From positions 2,873,126 to 2,937,125 of the forward strand of contig JAVSMS010000001.1 of assembly GCA_032027085.1 (NCBI GenBank): a stretch of DNA of 64,000 nt, in the 5' to 3' direction. The notes below the pieces were generated by a model that saw only the letters and a list, made by a program, of their open reading frames with translations, was not told the DNA's origin and did no database searches. The translations under genes and the position numbers were made by a program. The stretch comes from Pseudorhodoplanes sp. (GTDB lineage Bacteria > Pseudomonadota > Alphaproteobacteria > Rhizobiales > Xanthobacteraceae). Below are positions 6,829 through 15,634 of this stretch, one piece after another. Every line of letters starts with the position of its first letter. Position 1 is the first letter of the stretch.

Positions 6829-9800
6829 TCAGCGCGCGCCAATTCGCTTCTCCTCAAGAGGCTTGCGCCCAACCATTTCCGGATACTCGGAAATCGGGCC
6901 GGGGCGGCCGATCAGATAGCCCTGCATTTCATCGCAGCGCTCGTGGCGAAGGATCGCCAGTTGTTCCTGGTTTTCCACACCTTCCGCAACAACGAGGAGG
7001 TTCAATTTCTGCCCCAACCCGAGCACGGCACGCACAATGGCGGCGGACTGATTGTTGCGCTCCATATTTGAAATGAATGTCTGATCGATCTTGATCTTGT
7101 CGAAGGGGAACGACTGAAGATAGGACAGCGATGAATAGCCGGTTCCAAAGTCGTCCATCGCGATCTGCACGCCGAGCGCCTTTAGCCGGCGCAGGATCGA
7201 TACCGCGTGCGAATAATCGTCCATAAGCGCGCCTTCTGTGATTTCCAGCACCAGGCGTTCTGGCGCAAGCCCGGTTTCAAGCAAGACCGAGTGCACCAGA
7301 CCCACCAGATCTCCGTGCCGAAACTGCACGGGCGACAGATTGATCGCGATCTGCAGCGGCTTCGGCCAGGAGGCGGCCTCCCGGCAGCCCTCCCGCAACA
7401 CCCACTCGCCGATGGGGACAATCATTCCGTTCTCTTCCGCCAAAGGAATGAACGTGTCGGGAGGCACAAATCCGCGCGCTGGATGGTTCCATCGCAGCAG
7501 CACTTCGAAACCGACAATCTGGCCGGTCACGCGCGCTTGCGGCTGATAGTAAAGCATCAATTCGTGTTTCTCAGCCGCAACCGCCAGGTTGTTCTGCAAG
7601 GCGCGGCGGTCGCGCAGCAACCGATCCATCTCCGCCTCGTAGAAGCGAACAATGCCACGCCCTTCCGATTTGGCGCGATAGAGCGCAGCATCGGCATTGC
7701 GCAGCAGCGTTGCGACATCGGCACCGTCGTCAGGATAAATCGCAATCCCGATGCTGATGCCCGGTCGGAATTGTCGCCCCTCATAGTCGATCTCTTCGGT
7801 CATCGCCGCGATGAGCCGGTGCGCCATCTGCTTCGCTGCATCCGGCTGCATGCCGCTGACGACAATCGGAAATTCGTCGCCGCCCAGGCGCGAGAGAAAA
7901 GCGTCGCCGGCAATGATTTTGAGACGGCGAGAAATTTCGAGCAGGACGGTGTCGCCGGCAGCGTGCCCGAACAGATCGTTGACCTCCTTGAAGCGGTCGA
8001 GGTCGGTGCAAAGGAGAGCGAATTTCTCGCCGCGCGCCTTCGCAGATTCGATCGCCTCCGTGAGCTTCGCGTTGAACGCCGCGCGATTGGGTAGGTCCGT
8101 CAGCGGATCATGATGAGCGAGGTGGATGATGCGCTGTTCGCCCCGTTTGCGCTCCGTCACATCTTCCAAAATGGTGAGAAGGAATTCTGGCGTTCCGTCT
8201 GCACTGGGAATCGCGGCACGCTTTGAGGTGACGAAGCGGTGACCGGATTTCGGTGTGTATATGGAATAGTCCTCGACCGTCAGGCGCCCGCGTTCCAGCG
8301 CCTCGCGGTCGCGCGCCGCAACAACAGTCGCCACTTCCTCGGGCAGGATATCGAAGGCAGTCTTGCCGATGATCTCGTCTCTCGGAACATCGTAAAACCT
8401 TTCGCTGGCGCGGTTTGCCAGGATGTAGCGCCCGTCCTTCGCGTTCTTGACAACCAGTGTCTCCGGCACGTTCTCGACGACAATGTTGAGGAAGTTCCGC
8501 GTCCGCTGCAGTTCCTTCTCGGCACGCCGCTGCACGGTCACGTCCTGGTGTGTGGCAACCCAGCCGCCATCACCGGTCGGCTTGTTGGTCAGGCAGAATG
8601 TGCGGCCGTCCGGCAGTTCGGTGAAGGTCACCATCGGCTCGCCGGTGGCGAGCATGCGCATAACCTGACCCAGATAATCTTCGATATTGCCGAAAAAGGT
8701 CCCGGTCTTTATGCGATGTTCGATAATCGTGCGTAGCGTGACGCCCTCCCGGACGATCGCCGCCGACAGGCCGTACATCTCGATATACGGCCTGTTGCAG
8801 ATCACCATGCGCGTGTCGGCGTCGAACATCGCGAGGCCCTGCAGCATGTTGTTGAGGGCGGAATCAATGCGGCGATTGGCGGCCTGCAGTTCATTTGTTT
8901 TTTCGGCCAGCCGTGACTCGCGCTCGGCCAGCGATTCCTCGGAACGCAGCAGGCGGCGATATTGCTTGTTCAGGGCCGATAGCAAGAGCAAGGAACACAG
9001 AACCGCCAAAGCCGTTCCGATCCCGATCAACATGGCGCGATGGCGCCAGTTTGCCAAAGCATCATGCTCAGAGATGGCAACGTTGATGGCGAGGGGGAAG
9101 CCTTGCACCGGCTTTGTCGCGACAAGGCGCGCGATACCGTCGAAATGACCCTCGCTGCGATAAGAGCCGCCACCCTCGCTGATCACACGATACCAGTCAG
9201 AGCCAGCCGGAATCCGGCGTCCGGTCATGCCCTGGATATCCGGATGACGTACGATCACGGTACCGTCTCTGCGAAGAAACAGAAGCGTCTGGCTTCGGGT
9301 CGACGTGATGGAGTTATAGATGTGCTGGAAATAGCTGAGCTTGAGTCCAAGCAACACGACGCCCAGAAACTCGCCCCCTGGTCCGTGAATGCGTTTGGTC
9401 ATAAACACGGTTCGGTCGCCGGTCAGGCGATTTACGAGCGTACTGCTGACATGCAGTTCGCTGCTGGAATTATTTTGATGATATTTGAAATAGTCCCGGT
9501 CTGAGAGGTCGATATCCGGCGCGGGCCATTGCCGCACTGTATTGGCGACCTTGCCGTACTTGTCGACCAAAGCAACGACATCGAGATGCACAAGGCGTGC
9601 CTGGCGCTCGACCAGAAAGTTCCACGTTGCCTCGCTCCGCATATCGTTGTTGCGAGTTGCATCATCGATTTGTTCGTCGCGGGAAAAGCGTTCTTGGATA
9701 TCGGTCGCTATGAGGTCAACCGACCGAACAGACCGGGCTGTCTGTTGTGCAAGGATGGTTGCAATATTCGAGGTTTCGACATAGGCCTCCCGCAAGACAT

Positions 9801-9912
9801 CGCTACGCAGCGCCCATACCGTCAAACCAATCGCGACGACGCCGAGCCCTACTAGGCCGAGCGCACTTGCGATCAGGTTGCGAAAGGTCATGCGTTTGAC
9901 GAGAGCAAGCAT
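6829..9912 (-). CDS. Membrane sensor with two PAS, GGDEF and EAL domains
   Basis: This 1027-residue protein is predicted to make or break cyclic di-GMP. Order: membrane helix near 10-34, a periplasmic Cache/CHASE-type sensor domain, membrane helix near 294-315, a coiled-coil link, two PAS domains (roughly 345-470 and 480-600), GGDEF (motif intact at 677-681) and EAL. The EAL part keeps its key motifs: EVLLR at 803-807, the DDFGTGYSS loop, EGVE and the QGY end. Both activities could therefore be live. The inhibitory RxxD site expected just before GGDEF is not in register (IAGDAFLSRL instead). No neighbour points to a specific output. Confidence 0.95.
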   Translation of the reverse strand: MLALVKRMTFRNLIASALGLVGLGVVAIGLTVWALRSDVLREAYVETSNIATILAQQTARSVRSVDLIATDIQERFSRDEQIDDATRNNDMRSEATWNFLVERQARLVHLDVVALVDKYGKVANTVRQWPAPDIDLSDRDYFKYHQNNSSSELHVSSTLVNRLTGDRTVFMTKRIHGPGGEFLGVVLLGLKLSYFQHIYNSITSTRSQTLLFLRRDGTVIVRHPDIQGMTGRRIPAGSDWYRVISEGGGSYRSEGHFDGIARLVATKPVQGFPLAINVAISEHDALANWRHRAMLIGIGTALAVLCSLLLLSALNKQYRRLLRSEESLAERESRLAEKTNELQAANRRIDSALNNMLQGLAMFDADTRMVICNRPYIEMYGLSAAIVREGVTLRTIIEHRIKTGTFFGNIEDYLGQVMRMLATGEPMVTFTELPDGRTFCLTNKPTGDGGWVATHQDVTVQRRAEKELQRTRNFLNIVVENVPETLVVKNAKDGRYILANRASERFYDVPRDEIIGKTAFDILPEEVATVVAARDREALERGRLTVEDYSIYTPKSGHRFVTSKRAAIPSADGTPEFLLTILEDVTERKRGEQRIIHLAHHDPLTDLPNRAAFNAKLTEAIESAKARGEKFALLCTDLDRFKEVNDLFGHAAGDTVLLEISRRLKIIAGDAFLSRLGGDEFPIVVSGMQPDAAKQMAHRLIAAMTEEIDYEGRQFRPGISIGIAIYPDDGADVATLLRNADAALYRAKSEGRGIVRFYEAEMDRLLRDRRALQNNLAVAAEKHELMLYYQPQARVTGQIVGFEVLLRWNHPARGFVPPDTFIPLAEENGMIVPIGEWVLREGCREAASWPKPLQIAINLSPVQFRHGDLVGLVHSVLLETGLAPERLVLEITEGALMDDYSHAVSILRRLKALGVQIAMDDFGTGYSSLSYLQSFPFDKIKIDQTFISNMERNNQSAAIVRAVLGLGQKLNLLVVAEGVENQEQLAILRHERCDEMQGYLIGRPGPISEYPEMVGRKPLEEKRIGAR

Positions 9913-10148
9913 GGTTACGAAGTCGATCTCGACGGGCCCATCTTCGCGAGCCTACGAGACCGGCATTTCACAACATCTAAACTGGAAACCGCAGTGAGCG
10001 CTTGCTGAAGTTGCCGTTAACATCGGCTTTAAATTTTGATCGATCCGCGTTCGCCAAGGCGCAAATTCGGCGTTGTGAAGGCGGCAGGGCCAATCAAAGA
10101 TGAATGGCGGCCAGACGCCTGCGCAGATAATGAGCGTCAGAGAGGCGG

Positions 10149-11147
10149 CTAGTGCTCCTCAGCCGGCGCCTTCCTGCGGACTGTCAGGCTTTCGATCGCT
10201 GCCCGGATCGGGCCAAAAGGCCCGAACTTGTGCTGCAATTCGCTAAACCCGTCTACATAAGGTCCGTAAGGCGTATCTATGGGTTTCCGCAGTAGATCGG
10301 GAAAATCCTTGTCGAGGCCGGCACGGTGCGGTCGCCGCTGCGATATCATGTAGGCAGCAACATCCCAGGCGTCCGCCTGAGTCAGTCGCGGCTGCGTATA
10401 ACTCGTGCCGTTCGGCATATTGAAGTGAATGAAATTGGCGGCGTTGGTGAGCCGCGCCATGCCGGCGCCGTCATTGAAGCTGTCCGCTCCCCAAAGCGGT
10501 GGCACCATGTAGCCGAATTCTGGCAGCGACGGGTTGCGCAGGACTCCCAGACCATCGGCACCATGGCACGACGCGCAAGCGCGCGTGTAAACGGTTTTTC
10601 CGCGCACGGGATCGGCTGCGCGTTTAAGAAATGGCATTTTACCGGCGCCGAGGCCGCTCAGCTTTTCCCCCGGCTGCACGCCGGCCGACAGAAACTTGAT
10701 GTACGCGGCGAGGGCCTGCATTTCGGTCGAGTCACTCGGCAATGGCTTGCCGTTCATGCTGCGCGTCATGCAGGAATTGATGCGATCCTCGATGCTGATC
10801 GCGCCGCCGGATCGCGCGCTGTATTGAGGGAATTCATCCCACAGGCCCCAGACCGGAATGCCGAATTTCTTCGTCCCGGCATTCAGATGACAATTGCTGC
10901 AGGCGAGATTGTTGCCAGCGTAACGCTTGGCCGGATCGGCGACGGCAGGCCCGATATGCGCGTAAGTGGCCGTGACCAGATCGCGGCCACGCCGCACCAG
11001 GCGGCCGTGCTCGTCGTCGGGGAGGGCACCAACTTCCGGTACCGACCAGATCGGATCGGGCAGATTATGCTGCTGCGCAGAAGCGCGGTCAGCAGGAGCA
11101 AGGCATGCGATCAGAACGAGAGTCGCCGTGAGTGTTGCGCGCAACAT
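10149..11147 (-). CDS. Diheme c-type cytochrome, thiosulfate dehydrogenase (TsdA)-like
   Basis: A 332-residue exported protein (signal sequence ending near ASAQQ) with two heme c sites, CSNCH (83-87) and CASCH (191-195). The first domain reads LACSNCHLNAG and then RINSCMTRSMNG; this second block contains Cys126 in the region that supplies the unusual Cys heme ligand of TsdA thiosulfate dehydrogenases, as I recall the family. The likely reaction is oxidation of thiosulfate to tetrathionate in the periplasm, but SoxA-like or other diheme proteins share parts of this pattern. No sox or other sulfur genes are adjacent. It lies upstream of the GST gene on the same strand. Confidence 0.8.
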   Translation of the reverse strand: MLRATLTATLVLIACLAPADRASAQQHNLPDPIWSVPEVGALPDDEHGRLVRRGRDLVTATYAHIGPAVADPAKRYAGNNLACSNCHLNAGTKKFGIPVWGLWDEFPQYSARSGGAISIEDRINSCMTRSMNGKPLPSDSTEMQALAAYIKFLSAGVQPGEKLSGLGAGKMPFLKRAADPVRGKTVYTRACASCHGADGLGVLRNPSLPEFGYMVPPLWGADSFNDGAGMARLTNAANFIHFNMPNGTSYTQPRLTQADAWDVAAYMISQRRPHRAGLDKDFPDLLRKPIDTPYGPYVDGFSELQHKFGPFGPIRAAIESLTVRRKAPAEEH

Positions 11148-11182
11148 GTACGGGACACTACGTTCTGATCGTTAATTCCCGC

Positions 11183-11812
11183 TTATGGCATCGGGATGTC
11201 GCCGACATCCTTAGGCACTTTATATCCCTTCTGCACGGCGGGGAGCTTCGCGATCTCGAGGTACCAGCGTTTCACATTCGGATATTTGTTTAGGTCGATG
11301 GTCTGCCATTCGAAGCGCGAGATCCACGGCCAGATGGCGATGTCGGCGATGGAATAGTCGTCGGCGACGAAGGCACGTCCCTCGAGTCGCCGGTCCAGCA
11401 CGCCGTAAAGCCTGTGGGCTTCCTTCAGGTAACGCTCCTCCGCGTAAGGCGCCTTGCCCTTGTTGTATTTCACGAAGTGATGCACCTGACCGAGCATCGG
11501 TCCGGGTCCGCCCATCTGCCACATCAGCCATTCGATGGCGCGGTACCTTTTCTCGCCATCCTTGGCGAGCAGCTTGCCGGTTTTGTCGGCGAGGTAGATC
11601 AGGATAGCGCCTGACTCCATCAGCGAGATGCCGGTGTCGGTGTCGACGATGGCCGGGATGCGATTGTTGGGCGCAATCTTCAGGAAGTCAGGCGCGAACT
11701 GCTCGTCCTTGCCGATATCGATGGCATGCGCCTTGTAGGGCAAACCCATTTCCTCAAGGGCGATGGAGACCTTGCGGCCGTTGGGCGTGGTCCAGGTGTA
11801 GAGGTCGATCAC
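11183..11812 (-). CDS. Glutathione S-transferase, Nu-class (YfcG/YghU-like)
   Basis: The 209-residue protein has an N-terminal thioredoxin-fold domain with the TTPNGRKVSIALEE motif typical of YfcG-type GSTs, whose TPN threonine/asparagine replace the usual catalytic Tyr/Ser. The glutathione-binding MESGAILIYLA motif follows near residue 65, then an all-helical C-terminal domain (SIADIAIWPW). YfcG-type proteins have disulfide-bond reductase activity with glutathione; the substrate here is unknown. The start is GTG 11812; no in-frame ATG lies near the fold's beginning. It follows the cytochrome gene by 35 bases and may be co-transcribed. Confidence 0.92.
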   Translation of the reverse strand: MIDLYTWTTPNGRKVSIALEEMGLPYKAHAIDIGKDEQFAPDFLKIAPNNRIPAIVDTDTGISLMESGAILIYLADKTGKLLAKDGEKRYRAIEWLMWQMGGPGPMLGQVHHFVKYNKGKAPYAEERYLKEAHRLYGVLDRRLEGRAFVADDYSIADIAIWPWISRFEWQTIDLNKYPNVKRWYLEIAKLPAVQKGYKVPKDVGDIPMP

Positions 11813-12068
11813 TGTTTCAGTCCTGTTAAGAGGGCAGCGGGGCGGGGCAGCGGGCGAGCGGAAGCGGGCACGTTAGCTATCACAAGATGTGCCATTGCTC
11901 CACGTTATGGCGCGCAAGGGTGGCGTGTGGCCAAGGCAACCCGTCTTGCGTCCGAATGCCACAGAATATGGCCGGAACCGGAACACCCCCCAAGATATGG
12001 AATCAAAAAGCACTGCCGAGGGCCTGACTGGGCCTCGCGACGGCCATCGGCGACTGATGGAGGTCGCA

Positions 12069-12431
12069 ATGGAATGGAAAAACGAACGCATCTGTGACGT
12101 TCTGAACCTGCTTTTGGGAGTGTTCCTGCTGTTTTCACCCTGGCTCTTCGGTTTTGCGGCCGGAGCTGAAACCCAGAACGCTGTCATCTGCGGGATCATC
12201 ATCGCGGTCCTCTCGCTGGCGGCGCTGGCAGCGTTCGCGGAATGGGAGGAATGGCTCAATCTGATCGTGGGACTCTGGACGTTCGTATCGCCCTGGGTTC
12301 TCGGATTTGCCGGTACAAATACAAGAGCAATGGCAGTTCACCTCGTGGTCGGCGCGATCGTCGCGCTGATCGCCGCCATTGAAGTGTGGATGCTGCACCG
12401 CTCGCCGCCGCATCTGACGGCCAGAGGCTGA
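12069..12431 (+). CDS. SPW-repeat membrane protein
   Basis: This 120-residue integral membrane protein carries two SPW repeats, SPWLFGF near residue 23 and SPWVLGF near residue 74, each at the start of a helix pair, giving four hydrophobic segments. The SPW family is widespread in soil alphaproteobacteria and has no known function. ATG 12069 is preferred over ATG 12057 because a GGAGG site at 12059-12063 sits five bases before it. It is divergent from the GST gene, and a perfect hairpin at 12448-12474 follows, so it is probably monocistronic. Confidence 0.85.
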   Translation: MEWKNERICDVLNLLLGVFLLFSPWLFGFAAGAETQNAVICGIIIAVLSLAALAAFAEWEEWLNLIVGLWTFVSPWVLGFAGTNTRAMAVHLVVGAIVALIAAIEVWMLHRSPPHLTARG

Positions 12432-12447
12432 AAAGTCCGGGATGAAA

Positions 12448-12474
12448 ACCTCGCCGGGAGCCTCCCGGCGAGGT
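12448..12474 (+). terminator. Hairpin after SPW-repeat gene
   Basis: ACCTCGCCGGGAG and CTCCCGGCGAGGT are exact inverse complements separated by one base, so in RNA the innermost pairs open into a small loop. It begins 17 bases after the stop codon. The T run is poor (CTTGAT), so termination strength is uncertain. Confidence 0.55.
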
Positions 12475-12824
12475 CTTGATGGCATTCAATTGCGCCGCGA
12501 CAGGCTGCGTCGCGGCAGCCACTGCTTACGCAAAGCGTGTTCGACGATATTGCTGGTGCCGGGACCTAGGCATCGGAGAAAGCGCATTTTGAGTCTGTCG
12601 TGCCTGAACGGCGCTGCGATATCGACCGGCGATCCCCGTGCACCGGCAAAAACCATTGATAACAATAGGGAAACTGTCCTCAAGTTTAAGGCTTTGGGAA
12701 TTCCGTCTGTAAATGTATGGAAAAGCCGGGGCCACAACCCCGCTTTGATAACGCTCAACTTTAGTCACATCCATTTGAACCGGAACCGCGTACCCCGCGA
12801 CCAAACCATGAGCCGACCGTCCTG
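12475..12824 (+). other. Intergenic region ahead of ECF sigma operon
   Basis: About 350 bases with no convincing gene. It should hold the promoter of the sigma factor. I see GGAA-containing words of the kind used by ECF sigma factors (GGGAATTCCG near 12697 and GGAACC near 12780), but no clear matching -10, so an autoregulated promoter is only possible. An open frame runs through and ends in the TGATG junction at 12825, but it lacks any recognisable protein features. Confidence 0.4.
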
Positions 12825-13385
12825 ATGCAGCAGACAGCCGACGAAGTGCTGATCCAAAGGATCGCGGGCGGAGACAGGCTTGCCATGCAGGTGCTGTTCG
12901 CGCGGCACCATGTACGGGTTTACCGGTTCGTCCTCCGTCTCGTGCGTAACGAGGCGACGGCGGAGGATCTGATCAGCGAGGTCTTCCTCGATGTCTGGCG
13001 TCAGGCCGGACGCTTCGAGGGACGGAGTGCCGTCTCGACTTGGCTGCTCGCGATAGCGCGGTTCAAGGCGCTGTCGGCGCTCCGGAAAAAACCGGAGGCG
13101 GAACTGGATGATGAGATGGCGGAAGCGATCGAGGACGTGTCCGACACGCCCGAGACCGCGATGCAGAAGAAGGATACGAGCGACGTTCTGAGGAAATGCA
13201 TTCAGACGCTTTCCCCGGAACATCGGGAGATCATCGATCTGGTCTACTACCACGAGAAATCCGTCGAGGAAGTGGCGCAAATCGTTGGAATTCCCGAGAA
13301 CACCGTTAAGACGCGCATGTTCTACGCGCGGAAAAAACTGGCGGAGCAACTCAAAGCGGCGGGAATCGAAAGAGGTTGGCCATGA
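12825..13385 (+). CDS. ECF-type RNA polymerase sigma factor
   Basis: The 186-residue protein has the two-domain ECF layout: region 2 at about 22-88 (LFARHHVRVYRFVLRLVRN, then AEDLISEVFLDVWRQ) and region 4 at about 120-175, with the helix-turn-helix SVEEVAQIVGIPENTVKTR. The linker between them is Glu/Asp-rich. It would direct transcription of an envelope or stress regulon. Its stop overlaps the start of the next gene (ATGA at 13382-13385), tying it to the membrane anti-sigma factor. I cannot assign the ECF group by eye. ATG 12825 lies right after a short upstream frame's stop. Confidence 0.95.
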   Translation: MQQTADEVLIQRIAGGDRLAMQVLFARHHVRVYRFVLRLVRNEATAEDLISEVFLDVWRQAGRFEGRSAVSTWLLAIARFKALSALRKKPEAELDDEMAEAIEDVSDTPETAMQKKDTSDVLRKCIQTLSPEHREIIDLVYYHEKSVEEVAQIVGIPENTVKTRMFYARKKLAEQLKAAGIERGWP

Positions 13386-14068
13386 TGACGAACGAAAAGC
13401 TCTCAGAGCGTGAAGAGATCGAGTCTCTTTTGCCATGGTTTGCCGCCGGCACCTTGTCGCGCCGCGACGCCGAGCGCGTGGAGCGCGCTTTGGCCAACGA
13501 TGCCGAGCTTGCGCGTCAATTCGAGATGGTGCGCGAGGAACTGGGCGAAACCATTCGGATCAATGAATCACTGGGCGCACCGTCTGCGCGCGCGCTGAAA
13601 TCCCTGTTCCAAAAGATCGACGCCGAGGCGCCGGTTCAGCGCCAGAGCGCTGTGACGGTCGGCTTCATGAACCGCGTCACCGAATTCGTCGCAAGCTTCT
13701 CGCCGCGCACCCTGGCCTATGCCGGCGCGGCGGCGGTCCTTGCCATTGTGCTGCAGGCGGCGGTGATCACGACCTCGCTGGTCAATCAGCCCGCCAGCGA
13801 AGGTTTCCGCACCGTCGCGGTCGAGCGCGGCGCTCCGACCGAGCAGGGCGCCTTCGTACTGGTGCGCTTCAATCCGCAGGCGACCGCAGCCGACATTACG
13901 GCTTTCCTGGAGGCCAACAAGGCGTCCATCGTGTCGGGCCCGGCTGCGGGCACAGGCATGTACCGGGTCAAGGTCTCGATGACGAATCTGCCGAAAGAGC
14001 AACTGGGCGACATCGTCCGGCGCTTGCAGCAGGACAAGACCGTCGGTCTGGCAGCGCCCGCCCAGTAA
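13382..14068 (+). CDS. Membrane anti-sigma factor with protease-prodomain-like periplasmic domain
   Basis: A 228-residue single-pass protein. Residues 1-105 form a cytoplasmic sigma-binding part (LLPWFAAGTLSRRDAERVERAL) without the HxxxCxxC zinc ligands; the membrane helix lies near 110-131; residues about 156-228 face the periplasm. That last domain (FVLVRFNPQATAADI; GTGMYRVKV; IVRRLQQDKTVGLAAP) lines up with the propeptide of the protease encoded next (EVVIEVDGRPSTQAV; GTTMFRWTI; VIRGLEADRSVRSVQP). The anti-sigma role follows from gene order, ATGA coupling and topology; the prodomain likeness is my own reading. AGAGG at 13371-13375 supports ATG 13382. Confidence 0.9.
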   Translation: MMTNEKLSEREEIESLLPWFAAGTLSRRDAERVERALANDAELARQFEMVREELGETIRINESLGAPSARALKSLFQKIDAEAPVQRQSAVTVGFMNRVTEFVASFSPRTLAYAGAAAVLAIVLQAAVITTSLVNQPASEGFRTVAVERGAPTEQGAFVLVRFNPQATAADITAFLEANKASIVSGPAAGTGMYRVKVSMTNLPKEQLGDIVRRLQQDKTVGLAAPAQ

Positions 14069-14150
14069 AGTAAAGTCGTGAGCGCGGCGGACGCCTTAAA
14101 TCGGGCGTCTTGCAGGCCTCAGTTTGGGGCGCGTCATGGAGGCATTGACC

Positions 14151-15611
14151 ATGCGATCGCACAAGACAGTTTTTAAGCGATACTTTTTCCTGGCGCTTGG
14201 CGCCGCCGCATGTGCCACGGTGATATTGCCCGAGATCGCCGCTGCGCAAAGTTACAGTACCGGCGGCATGCGGGCGCCTAGCGTCAATATGGGGTCGGTC
14301 GGACCGCGCGCGCCTGAATTCCGGATGCCGCGCACGTATTCGACGCAAAGTTTCAGCACCCCCGAGAGCAAGCCGAGACAGAAGCCCAAGACGCGATCGC
14401 TCAAGCCCGATGAGAGCAAGGCACCCGAGCCGGCCGCACAAACGGCGCAGCGTAGATCGGGCGGCACGCCGCCGGCGAACGAACGCCGCTTCGTGCCAAA
14501 CGAAGTGGTGATCGAAGTCGACGGCCGGCCATCCACCCAGGCGGTGGATGCGTTGGCGCAGCGACACCGTCTAACGCGCGTTGAGTCGCAGACGTTCGAA
14601 TTGACCGGAACAACGATGTTCCGCTGGACAATTCCCGACGGCCGTTCCGTGCGCCAGGTCATTCGCGGCCTTGAGGCCGACCGCAGCGTCCGCTCGGTGC
14701 AGCCGAACTATCAATATCAATTGCAGCAGACCGCGCATGCCTATGGCGATCCTGCCCAATACGCGCTCGGCAAGCTGCGTCTGGCGGAAGCCCATAACCT
14801 CACCAAAGGCGACCGCATTCTGGTTGCCGTTATCGATTCCGGAATCGATGCGTCGCATCCGGAACTCGCCGGTGTAATCGCCGATTCTTTCAACTCTGTT
14901 GGCGGCGGCGGGGAGCCGCATACGCACGGGACCGGCATTGCCGGAACGATTGCCGCACATTCCCGGCTGATGGGCGTGGCGCCGCGCGCGAAGATTCTGG
15001 CAGTGCGCGCCTTCGACCCTTCGGGAAGCGGCGCGCAAGGTACAACGTTCAGCATTCTGCGCGGCCTTGAATGGGCCGTGACCAAGGGTGCGCGCGTCAT
15101 CAATATGAGTTTCGCTGGTCCGCAGGATCCCGCGCTTTCGCGCGCGCTCGCCGGCGCCCACAAGAAGGGCGTGGCGCTGATTGCCGCGGCGGGCAATGCC
15201 GGACCGAAATCGCCGCCGCTCTATCCGGCCGCCGATCCTAACGTCATTGCGGTGACCGCGACCGACGCCGAGGACAAGCTGTTCCGGGCCGCCAACCGCG
15301 GCAATCATGTCGCGGTGTCGGCGCCGGGCGTGGACATTCTCGTTCCCTCGCCGGGAGCCGGTTATCAGGTGACGTCGGGAACGTCATTCGCCTCAGCGCA
15401 TGTCAGCGGCATTGCGGCCCTGGTGCTTGAACGCGATCCCGGGCTGTCGCCGGACGGCTTGCGGCGTGTGCTGCTGTCCTCCGCGAAAGATCTTGGTCCG
15501 AAGGGCCGCGACAAGGATTTCGGCATGGGACTGGCCGATGCCTATCGGGCAGTGGTGTCGGCCGACGGCAAGAATGAGGCGATCTCATCGAACGACGCCG
15601 ACGCCCGATAA
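14151..15611 (+). CDS. Secreted subtilisin-like S8 serine protease
   Basis: A 486-residue preproenzyme. It has a signal peptide ending near AAAQ (31-33), a Pro/Ser/Lys-rich linker to about 110, a propeptide of the fervidolysin/I9-like fold at about 115-188, and the S8 catalytic domain to the end. The triad is complete: Asp229 (VIDSGID), His259 (HTHGTGIAG) and Ser412 (GTSFASAHVSG), with oxyanion Asn349 (AAAGNAGP). No C-terminal anchor is seen, so it is periplasmic or secreted. GGAGG at 14138-14142 favours ATG 14151. Its position right after a sigma/anti-sigma pair suggests it is either the sigma factor's target or part of its signal pathway. Confidence 0.95.
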   Translation: MRSHKTVFKRYFFLALGAAACATVILPEIAAAQSYSTGGMRAPSVNMGSVGPRAPEFRMPRTYSTQSFSTPESKPRQKPKTRSLKPDESKAPEPAAQTAQRRSGGTPPANERRFVPNEVVIEVDGRPSTQAVDALAQRHRLTRVESQTFELTGTTMFRWTIPDGRSVRQVIRGLEADRSVRSVQPNYQYQLQQTAHAYGDPAQYALGKLRLAEAHNLTKGDRILVAVIDSGIDASHPELAGVIADSFNSVGGGGEPHTHGTGIAGTIAAHSRLMGVAPRAKILAVRAFDPSGSGAQGTTFSILRGLEWAVTKGARVINMSFAGPQDPALSRALAGAHKKGVALIAAAGNAGPKSPPLYPAADPNVIAVTATDAEDKLFRAANRGNHVAVSAPGVDILVPSPGAGYQVTSGTSFASAHVSGIAALVLERDPGLSPDGLRRVLLSSAKDLGPKGRDKDFGMGLADAYRAVVSADGKNEAISSNDADAR

Positions 15612-15634
15612 CCGACTTGCGCAATTGCGGGCAA

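Noticed and set aside
12442-12825. 127-codon frame ending on the sigma-factor start (TGATG)
   Set aside because: Begins inside the terminator hairpin, has no ribosome site and no protein-like pattern; the TGATG contact is probably accidental.
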